From contig JAHBUK010000005.1 of assembly GCA_019638115.1 (NCBI GenBank), positions 1 through 64,000 on the forward strand: a DNA stretch of 64,000 bases, read 5' to 3'. Of the stretch, positions 1 through 8,472 are shown in pieces. The number at the start of each line of letters is the position of its first letter. The first letter of the stretch is position 1. A program made the position numbers and the translations under genes. The notes under the pieces were generated by a model that was not told where the DNA came from, ran no database searches, and was given only the letters and a program-made list of their open reading frames with translations. Origin of the DNA: Flavobacteriales bacterium. Lineage in GTDB: Bacteria > Bacteroidota > Bacteroidia > Flavobacteriales_F > PHOS-HE28.

Positions 1-1705
1 AGGCGGTGTCCGTGCCTGTGTTCTGGAAGCGGATGGTGTAGTCGATCCATTCGTCCTCGTTGAGCTGCCATACTTCGGTGCTACCATTGCTGGTGTACGC
101 CAGCTTGTCGTTGGGGTCGTAAGCTCCGGTGATGGTGCGCAGGTTGGTGGCTGTGTTGTTCGCGAGGTTGCCGTCGGTATTAGCGGTGCTCACGCTGGCC
201 GTGGCCACCAGTTCGTAGCCCAATAGGCCCACATCGGGCGGAACTTGGAAGCGCACGGTGTAGTTGCGCTGCTGAAAGGCCGTGAGCTGTGCCTGGTTCC
301 ACGTGATGGTGTTGCCGCTTACGCTGCTGGGGTTGGGTGTCGCGGACACGTAGGTGATCGTGGGGTCGAAGGTGAAGGTGAGCGAAGCGGCACCGCTGGC
401 GGCTGGGGTAAGGTTGCGCACCGTGATGCCGTAGTTGAACTGGAACCCCGGCCGGGCGGCACCGCTGGCGAGCATGGCCTGCACGTCCAAAGGCACCGAA
501 GAAGTATCAGGAAGAGGCACCGTGGTGGTCTGCCCGCCGTTGATGGTGAACGGTATGGGGCCACCCGTACAATGCTCACCGAGCAGGTCGCTTTGTTGCT
601 GCAACGTGTAGCTTCCCGTGGGCAGGGCCAGGGAGTACAGTCCCTGCGCATCGGTTACGGTGTACACCGGGCCGGGGAGTACTTCCACGATGCCACCGGG
701 CACGTAGGGCTCGTTGGTCTGGCGCGTGCAGTTCAGATTGTAGTCCATGTAGGCTCTGCCGGTGACCAGGCCACAATCGGTGCCGAGGGCAGGAACGGTG
801 AATTCCAATGAAGGCCCGCAATCCAACCGGTCGGGCGAGGTGATGCCCCAACTGTACGGGAGCACATAGGCCTCATAGGTGCCCGGCGCAAGACCGGTGA
901 TCATGCGCGAACCGCCGGAGCAACTCAGCGAGTATGAGCTGCAATTGTTCGGGTAGTAGTTGCCGCCGCTCACCTTCAGACGCACTTGCGCTTCATTGCA
1001 GGCTCCGTAATACAAGTCCATGATGCTGCCGAAGGCGAGCAGCACGGTACCGTTGGCCATGTTCGAGCAGCTTCCGGTAACGCTCAGCACCTCCAAGGGC
1101 AATTGCTCGCCCGGCCAGGGGATGGGTATGAAAGCGCTCATCGTTCCCGGGCAGCCCGAAGCATCCTCAAAGGGAATGCTCACGGACTCCCCGACCGGGC
1201 CCATGAAGTCGATCACCGGGCCGTAGGTACCGCATGCTCCCTGCATCATGTAAGGCACCGTGCTGCCACCGGCGTAGGTGAATGGGCCGTAGTGCGCGTA
1301 GTTCGACAGCATGGGTGATTCGAGGTTCGACTTCCCGAACATGGAACTGCCTGCGCAGTAGCCAAAGCCGTGGACGTCCAGCGGTAAAATGCTCCCCCAA
1401 TCACCAAAGCTCGCAGTGCCGATCAGTTGCTCTTCCGCCGTGGCTTGGTCCAGGTTGGCGTCCGTTACCGTAACGGAGTAGGAACCGGGCGCCAGGTTCT
1501 CGATGGTCGGGGTGGTGGCTCCGGTGCTCCAGAGAAAGGTGTATGGGCCCTGCCCACCGGATGGATATGCGGTCAGGATGCCCTTGGATTGTCCGCAGAG
1601 GCATTCCGCCACCACCTCGATCCAGACATCCAAGGCTATCAAAGGAGTGGCTGACGCGAAGAGCGACGCCAACACAAGGGCACGGGCTGCATGCTTCATA
1701 CTCAT
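1..1705 (-). CDS. SprB-repeat/DUF7619 secreted protein, C-terminus cut by window edge
   Basis: Open frame of 568 codons that leaves the window on the left, so the C-terminus (end of the DUF7619-like domain and presumably a sorting domain) is missing. The N-terminus MSMKHAARALVLASLF is a signal peptide. A SprB-like repeat follows (GPYTFLWSTGATT, then GSYSVTVTD), then a variable cysteine-containing middle, a carboxypeptidase-regulatory-like segment (YMDYNLNCTRQTNEPYVP), a DUF11-like region and the DPNDK motif near residue 530. The ATG at 1705 overlaps the upstream stop as ATGA, which decides the start; ATG 1699 is the alternative. Last visible gene of a six-gene minus-strand operon of paralogs. 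The role is probably a surface or secreted adhesin-like T9SS cargo; this is inferred from architecture only. Confidence 0.82.
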   Translation of the reverse strand, partial: MSMKHAARALVLASLFASATPLIALDVWIEVVAECLCGQSKGILTAYPSGGQGPYTFLWSTGATTPTIENLAPGSYSVTVTDANLDQATAEEQLIGTASFGDWGSILPLDVHGFGYCAGSSMFGKSNLESPMLSNYAHYGPFTYAGGSTVPYMMQGACGTYGPVIDFMGPVGESVSIPFEDASGCPGTMSAFIPIPWPGEQLPLEVLSVTGSCSNMANGTVLLAFGSIMDLYYGACNEAQVRLKVSGGNYYPNNCSSYSLSCSGGSRMITGLAPGTYEAYVLPYSWGITSPDRLDCGPSLEFTVPALGTDCGLVTGRAYMDYNLNCTRQTNEPYVPGGIVEVLPGPVYTVTDAQGLYSLALPTGSYTLQQQSDLLGEHCTGGPIPFTINGGQTTTVPLPDTSSVPLDVQAMLASGAARPGFQFNYGITVRNLTPAASGAASLTFTFDPTITYVSATPNPSSVSGNTITWNQAQLTAFQQRNYTVRFQVPPDVGLLGYELVATASVSTANTDGNLANNTATNLRTITGAYDPNDKLAYTSNGSTEVWQLNEDEWIDYTIRFQNTGTDTA

Positions 1706-3909
1706 TGTTCAGTGCGTATGAAAGGGTGTGTGGTCTCGATGCCATCGGCTTGCACGCGGAGCATGTACATGCCTGAAGCCATGGACCCAATGTCGATCCG
1801 GTGGTCGTTGGAAACGATCGTTCCTCGGCTTATCCAGCGTCCATCCAGTGCCAGTATCGACCATGTTCCAGTTCTGCCAGCAGCATCCGGCCATACCAGC
1901 CTCAGGTGGTCGGTGGCCGGGTTCGGGAATAGCGAAGGTCCGCCCAAGCTGCGCTCCACCACCCCCGTACTCGTCGTAGCCACCAGCAAGCTCGGATCGG
2001 TGATCACCGGCGGATTAAAGTCGAAGTAGATGTTGGCGATGTTGATGATCTCATCGCCCGGTAGCAGCGGCAGATGCGGGCGGATGCGGAAGCCCACGAA
2101 GCCGTGGCTGCGCGGTTCGTTGATGTTGCTGTCCGGTAGCAGGATGTTGGGGAAGTAGAACTTCAGTGTTCCCGCATCGCGCAGTTCCCATGTGAAGTTG
2201 TGCGAAGCCGCTCCAATGATGATGCTGGCTGGATCAAGGTTCGGGGGCAGCGTGTCGGTGATCACCACGTTGAAGGCGGTGTCCGTACCCGTGTTCTGGA
2301 AGCGGATGGTGTAATCGATCCACTCATCCTCGTTGATCAGCCAGAGATCCGTGCTGCCCGAGCTCGTATAGGCCAGCTTGTCGTTGGGGTCGTAGGCGCC
2401 GGTGATGGTGCGCAGGTTGGTGGCGCTGTTGTTGGCGGGATTGCCATCGGTGTTGGCGGTGCTCACGCTGGCGTTGGCCACCAGTTCGTAGCCAAGCAGT
2501 CCAACATCGGGAGGTACTTCAAAGCGCACCTGGTAGCTCCGCTGCTGAAAGGCCGTAAGCTGTGATTGGTTCCACGTGATGGTGTTGCCGCTTACACTGC
2601 TTGGTGCGGGTGATGCCGATTGGTACTCCAGTACCGGGTCGAAGGTGAAGGTGACCGATGTGGCACCGCTGGCCGCTGGTGTCTGATTTCTGACGCTCAT
2701 ACTATAGATCAGTTCAAACCCGGGACGCGCTGTGCCGCTGTGCAAGGAGACATACACATCCAAAGGCACGGCCGATGTGTCGGGCAGGTTGACCGTGGTG
2801 GTCGAATTGGCAGATATGGTGAACGGTATGGGGCCACCTGTGCAGTGCTCAAGGAGCACCGTGCTTTGTTGCTCCAGCGTGTAGTTGCCCACCGGGAGCG
2901 CCACGGAGTACTGTCCTTGGGGGCCGGATGTGATATACACGGGTCCGGGTAAGATCTCCAGAATGCCGAAGGGTACATAGGGCTCGTTCGATTGCCGCGT
3001 GCAGTTCAGGTTGTAGTCCATGAATGCACGGCTGCTCAGAAGGCCGCAATCCAAACCCAGATCGGGTATGGTGAAGAAGTGATCATCGTAACACTCGGCG
3101 TTGTAGAGCCCTGAGGTGCGTTGGCGCATCCGGTAGTCGCCAGGTGGTAGGTTATCAATGAGCCGCGTACCAGCGCTGCTGCCGTACCATGCCATGCCAG
3201 GCAGCACATCACCACCCTGCCCTCCGAGACCGGTGAGTTCGTAGGTCACGTCCCTTCCGTACCCTTCCGCACTATGGGCGAACGTGGCCCTACCGGTGGG
3301 ATAAGCGGAACAAGATCCCTCGATGTTCAGGAAGGCGATGGTGGGCCAGTCAATGGAAGGCTGTGCGATCGCAAAGTAGATGCCCGCACAGCCGTTGGCA
3401 TCGGTGAATTCGATGGTGAACTCCTGGCCGGGGAAGTCTTGGATGGTGCCGTAGAACACCCCCGGCTCCACCTCGCTAAGTTCCTGGCCGTTGAAGTAGT
3501 AGGGCGGTGGCCCCATGTACGCACTGCTGGACCACTGATCGATGATCGCGAAATTGGAATACGGCCACACGTTCTCACAGTGTGCCCTGAATGGCAGATG
3601 CAGGTATGGCCATTCGTTGTAGACCGTACTTGTCAGGTCCACGGATGCGCTGGCTTCCTCCAGGTTGCCATCCGTAACGGTCACCGAATAGGTTCCGGTC
3701 TCCACGCCCCACAGTGTACTGGTCGTCTCTCCATTGGACCACAGGTAGGTGTAAGGCGGCACTCCTCCACCAATGTTGAGGCTGAGCGCACCGGTCGGAT
3801 AGGAGCACAACGGCTGTTGTTCGATGTTGATGGACACCGAAAGCGCCATGGCACCGTTGACGACCATGAAGGGAAAGGCAAGAAGTAGGAGGCGCTGTTT
3901 GCTGGTCAT
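1702..3909 (-). CDS. SprB-repeat/DUF7619 protein with T9SS type A sorting domain
   Basis: 735 residues. I chose ATG 3909 (MTSKQRLLLLAFP, a signal peptide) over the longer frame to 3975 because that extension would overlap the preceding gene. Visible regions: a SprB-like repeat (GVPPYTYLWSNG) near residues 30-95; a variable middle; the segment FMDYNLNCTRQSNEPYVP; a DUF11-like stretch; DPNDK near 507 followed by EDEWIDYTIRFQNTGTDTAF, the DUF7619-like core; and a sorting domain from about 655 (FPNPATDHLRL) ending in IRTEQ. It starts 14 nt after the upstream paralog and overlaps the next by 4 nt (ATGA), so co-translation is likely. Probably exported through the outer membrane by T9SS and attached to or released from the surface. 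Ligand unknown. Confidence 0.9.
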   Translation of the reverse strand: MTSKQRLLLLAFPFMVVNGAMALSVSINIEQQPLCSYPTGALSLNIGGGVPPYTYLWSNGETTSTLWGVETGTYSVTVTDGNLEEASASVDLTSTVYNEWPYLHLPFRAHCENVWPYSNFAIIDQWSSSAYMGPPPYYFNGQELSEVEPGVFYGTIQDFPGQEFTIEFTDANGCAGIYFAIAQPSIDWPTIAFLNIEGSCSAYPTGRATFAHSAEGYGRDVTYELTGLGGQGGDVLPGMAWYGSSAGTRLIDNLPPGDYRMRQRTSGLYNAECYDDHFFTIPDLGLDCGLLSSRAFMDYNLNCTRQSNEPYVPFGILEILPGPVYITSGPQGQYSVALPVGNYTLEQQSTVLLEHCTGGPIPFTISANSTTTVNLPDTSAVPLDVYVSLHSGTARPGFELIYSMSVRNQTPAASGATSVTFTFDPVLEYQSASPAPSSVSGNTITWNQSQLTAFQQRSYQVRFEVPPDVGLLGYELVANASVSTANTDGNPANNSATNLRTITGAYDPNDKLAYTSSGSTDLWLINEDEWIDYTIRFQNTGTDTAFNVVITDTLPPNLDPASIIIGAASHNFTWELRDAGTLKFYFPNILLPDSNINEPRSHGFVGFRIRPHLPLLPGDEIINIANIYFDFNPPVITDPSLLVATTSTGVVERSLGGPSLFPNPATDHLRLVWPDAAGRTGTWSILALDGRWISRGTIVSNDHRIDIGSMASGMYMLRVQADGIETTHPFIRTEQ

Positions 3910-3923
3910 GATAGTTGGTTCGA

Positions 3924-6191
3924 TCAGTTCCTGATGATGCGTTCGACCAAACGCTGGCCGTTGTTGTCGAGCCATTCGATCAGGTATGCACCGGGCACAA
4001 GTGCGGCCAGGTCCAGTTCTGTGATAGGCCCATTGGCCAGCTGTTCCATCAGCAACCGGCCATCATAGGCCATTATGCGGAGCAGACCGCTGCCGGATCC
4101 TTCGCCGTTCAACCTTACCCAGAGCGTGCCATTCGTGGGGTTCGGCATCAAATGCAGCATAGGGATGCCTGCCCGCTCACCTACCCCCGTGCTGAACTCC
4201 GCCACCAACACGCTCGGCTCGGTGATCACCGGCGGGTTGTAGTCGAAGTAGATGTTGGCGATGTTGGTGATCTCATCACCGGGCAGCAGTGGCAGGCGTG
4301 GGCGTATGCGGAAGGAGACGAAGCCGTGGCTCAGGGGCTCGTTCACATTGCTATCGGGAAGCAGGATGTTTGGGAAGAGGAACTTGAGCACGCCTTCGCC
4401 GAGCAATTGCCTCGAGTGGTCGTGTGAAGCCACGCCCCAAACGATGCTTGCTGGATTAAGGGTGGGAGGCAGGGTATCTGTGATCACCACGTTGAAGGCG
4501 GTGTCCGTGCCCGTGTTCTGGAATCGGATCGTGTAATCGATCCATTGGTCCTCTTCGATGGACCATACGCTGCTGCTGCCCATCGAAGTGCTGGCCAGCT
4601 TGTCGTTGGGGTCGTAGCTGCCGGTAACGGTCTGCTGGGTGCTTGCGGTGTTGTTGCTCAAGTCGGCGTCGCTGTTCTGCGTGCTCACCACAACGGTGTG
4701 CAGGAGCTCGGTGCCGAGCAAGCCCACGTCGGGCGGCACTTGGAGGCGCACGGACTGCATGCGCTCCTGAAAAGCTTGCCACATGGAAACATTGGTGCCG
4801 CTCCATGTGATCACGTTGCCAACAACGGCGGTGGGTGCTGGGCTTGCGCTGATGAACGAGAGGATGGGGTCGAATGTGAGCGTAACGGTGACAGTGCCGG
4901 TGGCGTTGGCCGTGAGGTTCCTGATCGCCATACTCACTTGGTGCACGAAACCAGGACGTGCCGGGCCAGACCCTATGGTGGCCATTACATCGAGGCCCGC
5001 CGGTGCGCTGCATGCCACATTGCTGGTCACGTTGCCGTTCACCTCCGCGTTGGCCGGACAGCTTTGCAGCAGGAGCGGATGCTGTGAGGCGATGTCGTAG
5101 GTGCCGATCGGCAAGGCAATGCTGTATGCGCCCTGTGCATTGGTGGTGGCATAGTAAGGGCCGGGTGTTATCTCCAGCACGGTTTCCGGGATGCGGTTCT
5201 CACCGCCGTTCAAGGTGCAATTGCCATTGGCATCAACGTACAACGAACCGCTGAGCACCCCACAGCCTGCGGGGAAAGCAGGAACGGTTACGAGCACCGA
5301 GTCCTTGCACGCCGTTTGAATGTTCGGATAGTTGTCGAAGTACCCGAGCGGGTCCGTGGTCCATACGAGCCAGTGATCACCGGGCTGCAGACCAGAGAAG
5401 GTGTAGGTGGTGGGCGTCGCGTTGGCGGTAGGCATGTATCCGCTCGAGCAGTTGTACGACGAGGCTGCAGGTCTCAGGTGAAGGCCGTATTGTGCGTAGC
5501 CCGACGTTGCTTGTGGTGCTACCGAAACGGCAACGGAACCCATTGCACTGCCTGGGCAGGTGCCGGAAACATCGAGTACCTGGATCACGGGCCAACTGAT
5601 CTGCGGGTTCGTACCTACCGAGATCGAACCAGGACAACCATCCGCGTCCCAATAGTTCACGGTATAGCTCTGTCCGGCCATGCCGCCGTTGACCTTCAGG
5701 ATGTTGTACAGGATGGTGCCATTGCATCCCGTGGTCTGCATCAGATCATGATCGAAGCCTTGCACTTGGAAGGAATAAGGCGCCGGCCCGTAATGGCTGC
5801 TCTGTGGGGGCGATTGGAAATTATCGACTCCCGTGAAAAAGGTGATCAACGCATCCTGTCCGCTGCAGGTGGAAGGGAAATTATTGGGGCCTATGCCAAA
5901 GCCATTGCCGTAGTTGGCCTGCGCCACAAGCGTGTAGGAATCCGTTGCGGACTCCATGGTCGCATCGGTTACTGTCACGCTGTAGTTGCCTGCGTAAAGC
6001 CCCGTGATCTGGTAGTCGGTACCGCCATTGCTCCATTGAAAGGTGTAGGGCGGCACTCCTCCGCTCACCCATGCTTCGAGCCACCCGCTCGGCCTTCCGC
6101 AGATCGGCGGAGTTTGCTGGTAGATGCTCACGGAAATGGCTGAGGCTGCCAGCGGCATGCACAACAGGGAAAGTGCAAGTATCCGATGCAT
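3924..6191 (-). CDS. SprB-repeat/DUF7619 protein with T9SS type A sorting domain
   Basis: 755 residues from ATG 6191 (MHRILALSLLCMPLAASA, signal peptide); the frame extends to 6242 but would run into the upstream gene, which stops at 6196. Order of parts: SprB-like repeat (GGVPPYTFQWSNGG, then YAGNYSVTVTD); a middle that includes an Asn/Tyr-rich stretch; the segment YVDANGNCTLNGGENRIP; a DUF11-like region; DPNDK near 527 and the DUF7619-like core; sorting domain from about 675 (LMPNPTNGTLWVRL) ending ERIIRN. Its central region diverges from its neighbours, while the 3' end is close to theirs at the DNA level. Operon member, 4 nt after the preceding stop. T9SS cargo; binding target unknown. 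Confidence 0.9.
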   Translation of the reverse strand: MHRILALSLLCMPLAASAISVSIYQQTPPICGRPSGWLEAWVSGGVPPYTFQWSNGGTDYQITGLYAGNYSVTVTDATMESATDSYTLVAQANYGNGFGIGPNNFPSTCSGQDALITFFTGVDNFQSPPQSSHYGPAPYSFQVQGFDHDLMQTTGCNGTILYNILKVNGGMAGQSYTVNYWDADGCPGSISVGTNPQISWPVIQVLDVSGTCPGSAMGSVAVSVAPQATSGYAQYGLHLRPAASSYNCSSGYMPTANATPTTYTFSGLQPGDHWLVWTTDPLGYFDNYPNIQTACKDSVLVTVPAFPAGCGVLSGSLYVDANGNCTLNGGENRIPETVLEITPGPYYATTNAQGAYSIALPIGTYDIASQHPLLLQSCPANAEVNGNVTSNVACSAPAGLDVMATIGSGPARPGFVHQVSMAIRNLTANATGTVTVTLTFDPILSFISASPAPTAVVGNVITWSGTNVSMWQAFQERMQSVRLQVPPDVGLLGTELLHTVVVSTQNSDADLSNNTASTQQTVTGSYDPNDKLASTSMGSSSVWSIEEDQWIDYTIRFQNTGTDTAFNVVITDTLPPTLNPASIVWGVASHDHSRQLLGEGVLKFLFPNILLPDSNVNEPLSHGFVSFRIRPRLPLLPGDEITNIANIYFDYNPPVITEPSVLVAEFSTGVGERAGIPMLHLMPNPTNGTLWVRLNGEGSGSGLLRIMAYDGRLLMEQLANGPITELDLAALVPGAYLIEWLDNNGQRLVERIIRN

Positions 6192-6195
6192 GGTC

Positions 6196-8418
6196 CTAAT
6201 GTTTGATGAAGCGTGCTTGTTGGGCACCGGTGCTCGACTCAATGCTCAGGATGTAAGAGCCCGCCACCAAGTGGCGCACGCTGATGGAAGAGGAACCGTT
6301 CGCGAGGCGGCCTTCCGTGATCATTCGACCGTCGAGCGCGTGTATGCGGTAGCGTTCCAGTTGCGCTACACCGGTCACGCTGATGTGATCGGTGGCCGGG
6401 TTCGGGAAGATGTGCAGAACATGACCAGTTCCTGTGTCCGCCACGCCCGTCCCCGTCGTCGCCACCAACACGCTCGGCTCGGTGATCACCGGCGGGTTGA
6501 AGTCGAAGTAGATGTTGGCAATGTTGATGATCTCATCGCCGGGCAGCAGCGGCAGGCGGGGGCGTATGCGGAAGCCTATGAAGCCGTGGCTCAATGGCTC
6601 GTTGATGTTGCTGTCGGGAAGCAGGATGGTCGGGAAATTCCAGCGGAGGATACCTTGCCCCGATAGCGAAACCGAATGTGCATGCGACGCGGCCCCGGGA
6701 ATGAACGAGGCTGGATCGAGCGTTGGTGGCAGCGTGTCGGTGATCACTATGAAGAAAGCCGTATCCGTGCCGGTGTTCTGGAAACGGATGGTGTAGTCGA
6801 TCCACTCATCGCCCTCGATGAAGTAGGTCTCCGTGCTTTCACGGGAACTTGTGAGGGCGGTCTTGTCGTTCGGGTCGTATGCGGCGGTGACGGTACATTG
6901 GTGCAAGAAGCTGTTGTTGGTCAGATAGCTCTCTGGGTTCGACACGCTCACCGTGGCCGTGCTGTTCAACACGGTACCCAAGAGGCCGATATCCGGTGGC
7001 ACGTTGAAGGTGATAGCGAAGGAGCGCTGTTGTAGGACGCCCAGGTTCGCGCTGTTCCAGACCAGGGTGTTGCCGCTTACGGAAGCAGGTGCGGGCGTCG
7101 CGCTCACATACTCGAGAACCGGGTCGAATTCGAGTGTTACCGTGGCGTTGCCGGCCAGCACAGCAGTGAGGTTGCGCATCAGGATGTGCATGTTCATTGG
7201 AAAACCCGGACGCGCAGGACCGCTCGCGACACTCACCATCACATCGAGGGCCACCAAGCTGGTGTCGGCAAGGTTTCGGACCAGGTTCGGCTGCACTTCA
7301 GTGAGCGTAAAGGGTGTTGTGCTCACCCCGCAGTGCTCCTGGTACACCGGGCTCGTGGTGGTCACGGTATACGCGCCGTTAGGCAGGCTCATGTTGTACT
7401 GGCCTGAGGCGTTCGTCAAGGCATAGTGATCGCCTGGTTGCGCCACCACCACGGTCTGTGCAAGGTTCGGTTCGCCGGTGTTCTGGATGCAGTTCTCATT
7501 GGCATCCACAAAGGCACGGCCACTGAGCGAGCCGCAATCCGGGCCGAGGTCGGGCACCACGAAGGGGATGTCCACGATGCATGCCTCTTGCGCTGAATTA
7601 TCACTTTCCGCACTGCGGAAGCGCAGCACCCAATCGCCCGGATGCATATTGAAGAACTGGAAGGCGACCGGCGACGACAGGTACAAGTTCACCGACTGGC
7701 CGGACAGGGTGCTGCCCAGGTCATCCACGGCTTGGATGGTCCATCCTGCGGTCGTGTTAAAACCCTCCCAAGCGACATTGGCAGCCAGCGAGCCACTGTT
7801 GGAGTTGGTGCAGCTGCCGGTTATCTGCACAAAATTCACAACGGGGTCGATGAGCGCCGGCAGCGCCGTAATTGTTGCGCCTCCCGTTCCGCACTCATTG
7901 AACACCGTGATGCCCACGCTTTGGCCTGGGCAAGCACCGATCAGCTCGTATGCCATCCATCCATTGGCCGGCAGCCCGAATGGTGGCGGAAATTCGCTGA
8001 TCTGCATGTTGGGTGTGGTGCTGAAGGAATAGCCACCCACCTGCAAAGGCAGGTACACGCGGAAGCCTCCGTTGCATTGCCCTTGGCAGGGCTCCAAGCC
8101 TTGGGAGAAGATGTTGTCCAACAGGGATACGCCACTGGGTGGCGCAGAGCCCGGATAGATCTGGAAGGACTCGGTGGCAGTGCCTCCGCTGTTGTCCGTA
8201 ACGGTTACCGAGTACAACCCCGGAGGCAGTACGGCATCCGGGCCACTGCTGCCATCACTCCATGTGTAGTTGTAGGGTGGACTACCACCTTGGGCCGTAG
8301 CGATCGCATAGCCGTAACCGCTGGAACAGCTGGCGGCATAGGCTTCCACCGTCACCGTTACAGCATGGGTGATGGTGGGGAACAAGAAGGCTACGAAGAT
8401 GATGGAGCGTCCGTTCAT
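6196..8418 (-). CDS. SprB-repeat/DUF7619 protein with T9SS type A sorting domain
   Basis: 740 residues; start MNGRSIIFVAFLFPTITHA, a clean signal peptide. SprB-like repeat (GGSPPYNYTWSDGSSGPDA, then GLYSVTVTDN), then a variable Cys-containing middle, the segment FVDANENCIQNTGEPN, a DUF11-like region (VLEYVSATPAPASVSGNTL), DPNDK near residue 515 with the DUF7619-like core, and a sorting domain from about 668 (IFPNPATDHISVTG) ending ARFIKH. It lies 54 nt downstream of the previous paralog, the widest gap in the cluster, so a weak internal promoter or processing site could lie there. Likely a T9SS-exported surface protein. Confidence 0.9.
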   Translation of the reverse strand: MNGRSIIFVAFLFPTITHAVTVTVEAYAASCSSGYGYAIATAQGGSPPYNYTWSDGSSGPDAVLPPGLYSVTVTDNSGGTATESFQIYPGSAPPSGVSLLDNIFSQGLEPCQGQCNGGFRVYLPLQVGGYSFSTTPNMQISEFPPPFGLPANGWMAYELIGACPGQSVGITVFNECGTGGATITALPALIDPVVNFVQITGSCTNSNSGSLAANVAWEGFNTTAGWTIQAVDDLGSTLSGQSVNLYLSSPVAFQFFNMHPGDWVLRFRSAESDNSAQEACIVDIPFVVPDLGPDCGSLSGRAFVDANENCIQNTGEPNLAQTVVVAQPGDHYALTNASGQYNMSLPNGAYTVTTTSPVYQEHCGVSTTPFTLTEVQPNLVRNLADTSLVALDVMVSVASGPARPGFPMNMHILMRNLTAVLAGNATVTLEFDPVLEYVSATPAPASVSGNTLVWNSANLGVLQQRSFAITFNVPPDIGLLGTVLNSTATVSVSNPESYLTNNSFLHQCTVTAAYDPNDKTALTSSRESTETYFIEGDEWIDYTIRFQNTGTDTAFFIVITDTLPPTLDPASFIPGAASHAHSVSLSGQGILRWNFPTILLPDSNINEPLSHGFIGFRIRPRLPLLPGDEIINIANIYFDFNPPVITEPSVLVATTGTGVADTGTGHVLHIFPNPATDHISVTGVAQLERYRIHALDGRMITEGRLANGSSSISVRHLVAGSYILSIESSTGAQQARFIKH

Positions 8419-8472
8419 GGTGCGGGGTATCGGAATAGGGTGTCGGTGCTTGTGGGAGGAGCGGCCGGGTTG